Shown: piece by piece, positions 60,066 to 64,000 of the stretch | Layout of the letters: each line of letters opens with the position of its first letter | Numbering within the stretch: the stretch's first letter is position 1 | Assembly (NCBI GenBank): GCA_036557365.1 | Contig: DATBHR010000060.1 | Coordinates: forward strand, 1-64,000 | Origin: DATKHR01 sp036557365 | GTDB taxonomy: Bacteria > Acidobacteriota > Vicinamibacteria > Vicinamibacterales > CAVVIG01 | Direction of reading: 5' to 3' | DNA: 64,000 nucleotides | Translations under genes and position numbers: made by a program | The notes under the pieces: generated by a model | Told to the model about the DNA's origin: nothing | What the model saw: the letters and a program-made list of their open reading frames with translations, nothing else | Databases searched by the model: none

Positions 60066-60087
60066 TCGAATCCCCCCTTCCGCACCA
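60066..60087 (+). repeat. attR core (22-bp copy of tRNA-Leu 3' end)
   Basis: Exact copy of 55376-55397 including CCA. Only this fragment of the tRNA is present. The gap 59952-60065 has no gene; downstream sequence returns to chromosomal genes. Confidence 0.9.
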
Positions 60088-60106
60088 GAATCAGAAGCGG
60101 CTCGGG

Positions 60107-60112
60107 TATAAC
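60107..60112 (+). promoter_or_regulatory. Possible -10 box (TATAAC) of the 60122 gene
   Basis: TATAAC ends 9 nt before the GTG at 60122, allowing a near-leaderless transcript. It lies just outside attR, so it is probably the native chromosomal flank, formerly close to the tRNA. Confidence 0.35.
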
Positions 60113-60121
60113 AGTCCCGGC

Positions 60122-60991
60122 GTGCGCTTCAGAACGCTCTCAGCGTCGCAACCATCCCTCATCGCCAGCGCCGCACTGGCGATCTCACTGCTCATGGCAG
60201 CGTCCACCCACGCCCAGGAACAGGTCGAACCCGATCAGCCCGATGTCACCAACGGGACGCACATCGTCGACGTTGGCCTGCTGCAGATCGAAATGGGCGG
60301 CGTGTACACGCGATACGATGCGATGTCGCGCGGCGGAAATTCGCCGGTCACGGCGCGCCTCGGCCTGACCGAGTGGCTCGAGGCGCGGGTCGGCACCGAC
60401 GGATTCCTGATCCAGGCAAACGGCCCGACATCGGTGACCGGCGTCGGCAACCTGCAACTCGGCGCCAAGCTGCGGCTCTGGCCGGGTGAAGGCGGCATCC
60501 CCGTGCTGGCGATTCTTCCGACGGTCAACGTGCCGACCGCGAGTTCCGCCAAGGGCCTTGGCTCGGGGGTCGCGGACTACTCGCTTTCGGTGCTCACCGG
60601 CACCGATCTCGGCCGTCATTCGCACGTGGACATCAACTACGGCATCGCCGCGATCGGCGACGCAACCACCAGCGGCCACTTCGTGGAGCACCTCGCTTCG
60701 GTGTCGTTCAGCAGCGCGGTATCCGACAACTGGAATCCGTACATCGAGACGTTCTGGCTGTCCCGCCAGACGCTCGGCGGCGGTCCGGTCGTGGCGATCG
60801 ACGGCGGTGCGGTCTATGAGCTTGGAAGCCGCTACGCCCTCGATGGCGGCCTGCAGGTGGGACTCACGCCCGATGCGCCGGCGTTCTCCGCTTTCGGCGG
60901 CGTCTCGGTCGTCATCGGCGACATCCTGGGCGGTCACGGAGTCCACGCGCGATTTCGTCGGAAGACCCCGCCCACGCAGCCGCATCGCTAG
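60122..60991 (+). CDS. Outer-membrane transporter-like protein (PF13557 type)
   Basis: 289 aa with signal peptide (LIASAALAISLLMAASTHAQE). The mature part starts DQPDVTNGTHIVDVGLLQIEMGGVYTRYD and continues with amphipathic strands (ARLGLTEWLEARVG, GNLQLGAKLRLWPG, ILPTVNVPTAS, GLQVGLTPDAPAFSAFGGVSVVIG), the pattern of the MetA-pathway phenol degradation family, which are outer-membrane barrels. The extra basic tail after the last strand is unusual. GTG start. Confidence 0.78.
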   Translation: MRFRTLSASQPSLIASAALAISLLMAASTHAQEQVEPDQPDVTNGTHIVDVGLLQIEMGGVYTRYDAMSRGGNSPVTARLGLTEWLEARVGTDGFLIQANGPTSVTGVGNLQLGAKLRLWPGEGGIPVLAILPTVNVPTASSAKGLGSGVADYSLSVLTGTDLGRHSHVDINYGIAAIGDATTSGHFVEHLASVSFSSAVSDNWNPYIETFWLSRQTLGGGPVVAIDGGAVYELGSRYALDGGLQVGLTPDAPAFSAFGGVSVVIGDILGGHGVHARFRRKTPPTQPHR

Positions 60992-61083
60992 CGCGCTCCG
61001 GACCGACGCGGCAGCATGCCGGAGAACTGCGCAGATCTGCGCGACCTGATCGCGGCGTTCATCCGAGGTGTAACCTAGCGATC

Positions 61084-61758
61084 ATGTCGCTCGAGACGTG
61101 CCGACGCGCGTTACCGAAAGGACTGACGTTCGCGTTCGCGGCGGTGCTGGCGATTGCCGCGCCTGCGCAGGCGCAGTACGTCCAGATTCAGTCGTTCGAG
61201 ATCACGCCGTTCGTCGGCCTTCGCTTCGGCGGCAGCTTCGACGTGCAGACGCAGCAGCTCTCGCAGACGGAGATGGTGTTGAAAGACGCGTCGAGCTATG
61301 GATTCTCGGCCGGCGTACGGTTCGACGACTTCTCGCTCGCAGAATTTCGATGGACGCGGTCGACGTCGGAACTCGGGTTCGATGTGCCGTTTCAACCCGC
61401 CGGGCTGTCGATTGGCGACGTGACGTTGAACCAGTTTCACGCGCAGTTCACGCGCGAGTTCCCCATTTCCGAAGTGAAGGGCCTTCGATCGTTCCTGACC
61501 GGCAGCGTCGGCGCGTCGCATGTCGCGTCGGCCAGCGATGCGTTCACGCGCTTCTCGTTCGGCTTCGGCGCCGGCTTGAAGCAGTTTCTCGGCCCCCACC
61601 TGGCTATCCGCGGCGAAGCGCAGTGGCTGCCGATCGTGATCGATCCTGAAGTGAGCGCGTGGGCGTGCGGCACCGGAGCCGGCGGCTGCCTCGTGATCTT
61701 GAATGGACGCCTTGCACAACAGTTCGAGATGAGCGTGGGTCCCGTCCTCCGCTTCTAA
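61084..61758 (+). CDS. Outer-membrane beta-barrel protein
   Basis: 224 aa, signal peptide LTFAFAAVLAIAAPAQAQ. Eight or so amphipathic strands (FEITPFVGLRFGGSFDV, SYGFSAGVRFDDFSLAEFRW, FSFGFGAGLKQFLGPHLAIRGEAQW) and terminal SVGPVLRF with C-terminal Phe. Resembles OmpW/OmpA-like small barrels. Two Cys near the C-terminus (WACGTGAGGCLV) may form a disulfide in a surface loop. Ligand unknown. Confidence 0.8.
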   Translation: MSLETCRRALPKGLTFAFAAVLAIAAPAQAQYVQIQSFEITPFVGLRFGGSFDVQTQQLSQTEMVLKDASSYGFSAGVRFDDFSLAEFRWTRSTSELGFDVPFQPAGLSIGDVTLNQFHAQFTREFPISEVKGLRSFLTGSVGASHVASASDAFTRFSFGFGAGLKQFLGPHLAIRGEAQWLPIVIDPEVSAWACGTGAGGCLVILNGRLAQQFEMSVGPVLRF

Positions 61759-61784
61759 TCGCTAAAATCGACCACGGAGATCAC

Positions 61785-62174
61785 GTGACGAAGCCTGACA
61801 TTTCCGGCATCGCGCCGTTCTTCATCGTGCAGCACGTCGGCGCTGCCCTCGCGTTCTATCGCGACCGGCTTGGCTTCGCCGTCACCTTTCAGTATCCCGA
61901 CGACGACCCCTTCTTCAGCATCGTCTCCCGCGGCGGCGCGATGATTCTGCTGAAGGCAGTCGGCGTCGATGCGCTGCCCAACTACAAAAGAGAGCCTCAG
62001 GCACGCTGGGACGCGTACCTCGATGTCCCCGATCCCGACGCGCTGGCGGCAGAGTTCGCGTCGCGCAACGTCGCGTTTTCAGAACCGCTCAAGGACACGC
62101 ATGACGGCCTGCGCGGATTCGAGCTCGCGGACGCCGACGGCTACGTGCTCTTCTTCGGTCGTCCTCGTACTTGA
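61785..62174 (+). CDS. VOC-family (glyoxalase/bleomycin resistance-like) protein
   Basis: 129 aa from GTG 61785 with CGGAG upstream. Pattern of a single VOC module: ISGIAPFFIVQHVGAALAFYRDRLGFAV, FSIVSRGGAMILL, WDAYLDVPDPDALAAEFASRNVAF and RGFELADADGYVLFFGRP. The metal-ligand positions of true glyoxalases are only partly visible, so enzymatic activity is uncertain. Confidence 0.87.
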   Translation: MTKPDISGIAPFFIVQHVGAALAFYRDRLGFAVTFQYPDDDPFFSIVSRGGAMILLKAVGVDALPNYKREPQARWDAYLDVPDPDALAAEFASRNVAFSEPLKDTHDGLRGFELADADGYVLFFGRPRT

Positions 62175-62203
62175 GGGACCGCCGCCGATCCGGCTACCCG
62201 GGC

Positions 62204-64000
62204 CTATTTCGCTGCGGCAAGCGCCGTCACGGCCCACGCCGTACCCGCGGCAGAAACCCACTGGTCGGCGCCGTGCGGAAACCCGCTCTCGAAGTACGCC
62301 TGGATGGGAACGGCATGCGACTTCACCAGCCACGAGCCGTCCTGGAATTGCGTGCGCAGCAGAAACTCGATGCCACGCCGGATCACAGGTTCGCTGCCGC
62401 GCAGGCCCGCCTGCTCGAGCGCGACGAGCGCCTGTCCCGTCGCATACGCATCGCTCGGTGTCGACGACCGCTGGCTCCAGCCGCCATCGCCCTGCTGCAG
62501 CGAAACCAGGTCCTTCACCGCAGACGTGTCTGCCGCACCGCCCGACCAGAGCAAGCCCAATAACCGGAAGGCCCGCTCTTCGGTCGTCTCGCCGGTGGCC
62601 GCAAGCAGCCAATGCCGGGCACGATCGATGGCGGTCGCATATTCTGTTGTTGCCGGTTTCGGCGCGTACTTCTGCAGGTCGTACATCGAAATCGCCGTCA
62701 CCGTGATGTCGTTCGACTCGATCGGCGGACGCAGGGTGGCGAGAGGCCAGTGACCATCGGCCAGCTGACGCCGCAACAGCCACCGCGCCTGCGCGTCCGT
62801 CGCCGGATCGCCGACGTGATTCGACACCGCCAGGCCAAACAGCAGGTAACTGATCGTGTCCTGCTGTCCGGCGATGAAGCGATTCTGAAGCGTGCGCTCG
62901 CGCCAGGATTCCAGGTACTCAGCCGTGATCGTTCGCTGCGACCGATCGGCCGATTCGTCGACGGCGTAGCCGTGCTGGCGCGCTGCCGTGACCGCCATCG
63001 CGACGAGGCTGTTGTGATGACACGACACGCACCCGGTCTTCTGAATGAACGGCTGGCTGATGCTTTGAAGGAGCGGAAGGCTTCGCTTGACGGCGTTGCC
63101 GACAGCCTCGTCGCTGACGCGGGACACCGGCACCAATCGCGGCGCGGGCGCCGCCGGCAAGTTCGGGCGCAGGCCCAGATCGACCGGTTCCGATTTCGGC
63201 AGCGGTCCGCCCGCCACGTTCGCGGCCTGCGCACACGGGAAGCACTGGGTTCGCAGCACCTCGGACGGAACACTCCTCGGATTTGCGCCGTAGGCCAGCA
63301 GCAGCTTGAACGCATCGACATTGGCTACGCGGACGGCTTCACGCAACGCAGAGAGATCGCCGGGCACGGACGGATCCGCAGCCGCTCCGTACTCGAGCAG
63401 CAGCGAAACAACGGGAGCGGAGCCGACCATCCCTGACGCTATCGTCAACGCCGTTCGCCCATCGTCGGAGCGCGCGTTCACATCGATCGACCCCGAGAGC
63501 AGGATCCGAGTCTTGTCAACATCGGGCGCGGCCCACATCAGCGCGGTCGCGCCCGCGACGTTCGCCGCACCCGGATCCGCGCCGAGGCTGAGGAATCGTT
63601 TCACCATCGCAGCGTCGGCGTAGAGGGCGGCATACATCAGCGGCGTGGAGCCGCCCGCCGTCCGGCCGCGCACCGCGGCAGGCGTCGTCTCGAGGAGGCG
63701 CGTGACGCCGTCGTGATCGCCGCGCTGGAGCAGTTGCGCGAGCCGGGCCGTGTCGGGATTCACCGGCGGGGCAATCGTTTCGCCCGACAGATCGTCGGGC
63801 CACTCGGCGCCTTGATCGATCCATGCTCTGACGAGCGCGATGTCGTGCGCGTCGAGCGGTCCGGTCGGCGGCATTCTCGCCCCGACCGTCGTGTCCGCGA
63901 GCCGATGATAGAGCTTGCTCCCGTTCGCGTTGCCAGGACCGATCACCGTCTGCGTGCCGCCGCGCATGGCGTCCGCGCGGCGATCGAGGCGGAACCCGAG
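62204..64000 (-). CDS. Exported haem/ankyrin/QW-repeat protein, 5' end outside window
   Basis: About 598 C-terminal residues; the frame stays open to the window edge (GFRLDRRADAMRGGT), so the annotated start is artificial. Order: end of a planctomycete-type cytochrome c domain (GFRLDRR ... GARMPPTGPLDAHDIALVRAWIDQGAEWPD), four ankyrin-like repeats (GGSTPLMYAALYADAAMVKRFLSLGADP and following), a second haem site TGCVSCHHNS, then alpha/alpha repeats with QW-like motifs (QQGDGGWSQ, QFQDGSWLV) as in prenyltransferase/terpene-cyclase barrels. A CFPC pair lies between. A CxxCH upstream, outside the window, is expected. Probably periplasmic; function unknown. Confidence 0.82.
   Translation of the reverse strand, partial: LGFRLDRRADAMRGGTQTVIGPGNANGSKLYHRLADTTVGARMPPTGPLDAHDIALVRAWIDQGAEWPDDLSGETIAPPVNPDTARLAQLLQRGDHDGVTRLLETTPAAVRGRTAGGSTPLMYAALYADAAMVKRFLSLGADPGAANVAGATALMWAAPDVDKTRILLSGSIDVNARSDDGRTALTIASGMVGSAPVVSLLLEYGAAADPSVPGDLSALREAVRVANVDAFKLLLAYGANPRSVPSEVLRTQCFPCAQAANVAGGPLPKSEPVDLGLRPNLPAAPAPRLVPVSRVSDEAVGNAVKRSLPLLQSISQPFIQKTGCVSCHHNSLVAMAVTAARQHGYAVDESADRSQRTITAEYLESWRERTLQNRFIAGQQDTISYLLFGLAVSNHVGDPATDAQARWLLRRQLADGHWPLATLRPPIESNDITVTAISMYDLQKYAPKPATTEYATAIDRARHWLLAATGETTEERAFRLLGLLWSGGAADTSAVKDLVSLQQGDGGWSQRSSTPSDAYATGQALVALEQAGLRGSEPVIRRGIEFLLRTQFQDGSWLVKSHAVPIQAYFESGFPHGADQWVSAAGTAWAVTALAAAK

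Larger units (their letters stand above)
55376..60087. mobile_element. Degraded tRNA-Leu-integrated genomic element (about 4.7 kb)
   Basis: Bounded by the 22-bp tRNA 3'-end duplication. The left copy completes an intact tRNA, the right copy is a bare remnant followed by core chromosomal genes. Inside are two further copies of an 18-bp repeat near the ends, cargo genes not found among core functions (unknown protein plus 4-TM protein, DUF488 plus partner, zinc-ribbon protein) with visibly lower GC and more relaxed codon use than neighbours, a low-complexity tract, a truncated kinase-like gene and the catalytic half of a tyrosine integrase next to the right end. Loss of the integrase N-terminus means it is probably immobile alone. 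Confidence 0.88.

Overview
The window looks like one contiguous piece of a GC-rich Gram-negative chromosome. Complete lipid A and inner-core LPS genes (waaA, lpxK, an LpxL-type acyltransferase, waaF/waaC, ADP-heptose genes) show an outer membrane. The secreted PQQ dehydrogenase with cytochrome c, the c-type-haem/copper monooxygenase-like protein, CHRD and DUF5666 proteins, and the EgtB/EgtD pair together resemble Acidobacteriota of the Vicinamibacteria type. That placement is inference; there is no rRNA in the window. Genes are tightly packed with many 4-bp ATGA or GTGA overlaps, so most runs are probably operons.

Layout. 1-9.1 kb: glucokinase 3' end, a secreted GH88/105-like protein coupled to a very large GltD-PyrK-like flavoprotein, a DUF5666 lipoprotein and egtB-egtD (ergothioneine). 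9.2-10.2 kb: thiS-thiG. 10.2-20.8 kb: a surface polysaccharide region (coiled-coil protein, O-antigen ligase-like protein, nucleotide-sugar dehydrogenase, gmd, methyltransferase, rfbD, sugar aminotransferase) with an LhgO-like oxidase and a dicarboxylate symporter. 20.8-26.2 kb: smpB, pdxA, ricT, holB and a class A PBP. 26.2-40.8 kb: secreted oxidoreductases and exported proteins (CHRD protein, PQQ dehydrogenase, dipeptidase, copper/haem protein, Nudix, HD-GYP regulator, di-haem oxidoreductase-cupredoxin-porin operon, lysine aminotransferase fusion, MarR regulator). 41-51.9 kb: tRNA-Asp, tRNA-Val, the heptose/heptosyltransferase operon, a GT2 enzyme, nadE, and the lipid A operon waaA-lpxK-acyltransferase. 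51.9-55.3 kb: gap-pgk-tpiA-secG.

55.3-60.1 kb is the accessory region. A tRNA-Leu(GAG) gene carries an integrated remnant of about 4.7 kb bounded by a 22-bp duplication of the tRNA 3' end. An 18-bp repeat lies just inside each boundary. The remnant ends in the catalytic half of a tyrosine integrase, fused by deletion to a truncated kinase-like gene. Its cargo is a two-gene cassette (305-aa soluble protein plus 4-TM protein, 8-bp overlap), a DUF488 protein with a 280-aa partner, and a 55-aa zinc-ribbon protein missed by length cut-offs. This cargo is the best candidate for an undescribed system, possibly defence. That idea rests on gene architecture and context only.

60.1-64 kb: two outer-membrane barrel proteins, a VOC protein and the 3' part of a haem/ankyrin/QW-repeat protein running off the window.

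A second theme is repeats. Three unrelated heptanucleotide arrays (32865, 34445, 48437) sit in or next to intergenic gaps, one joining a stop codon to a TTG start and one forming a large inverted repeat between convergent genes.
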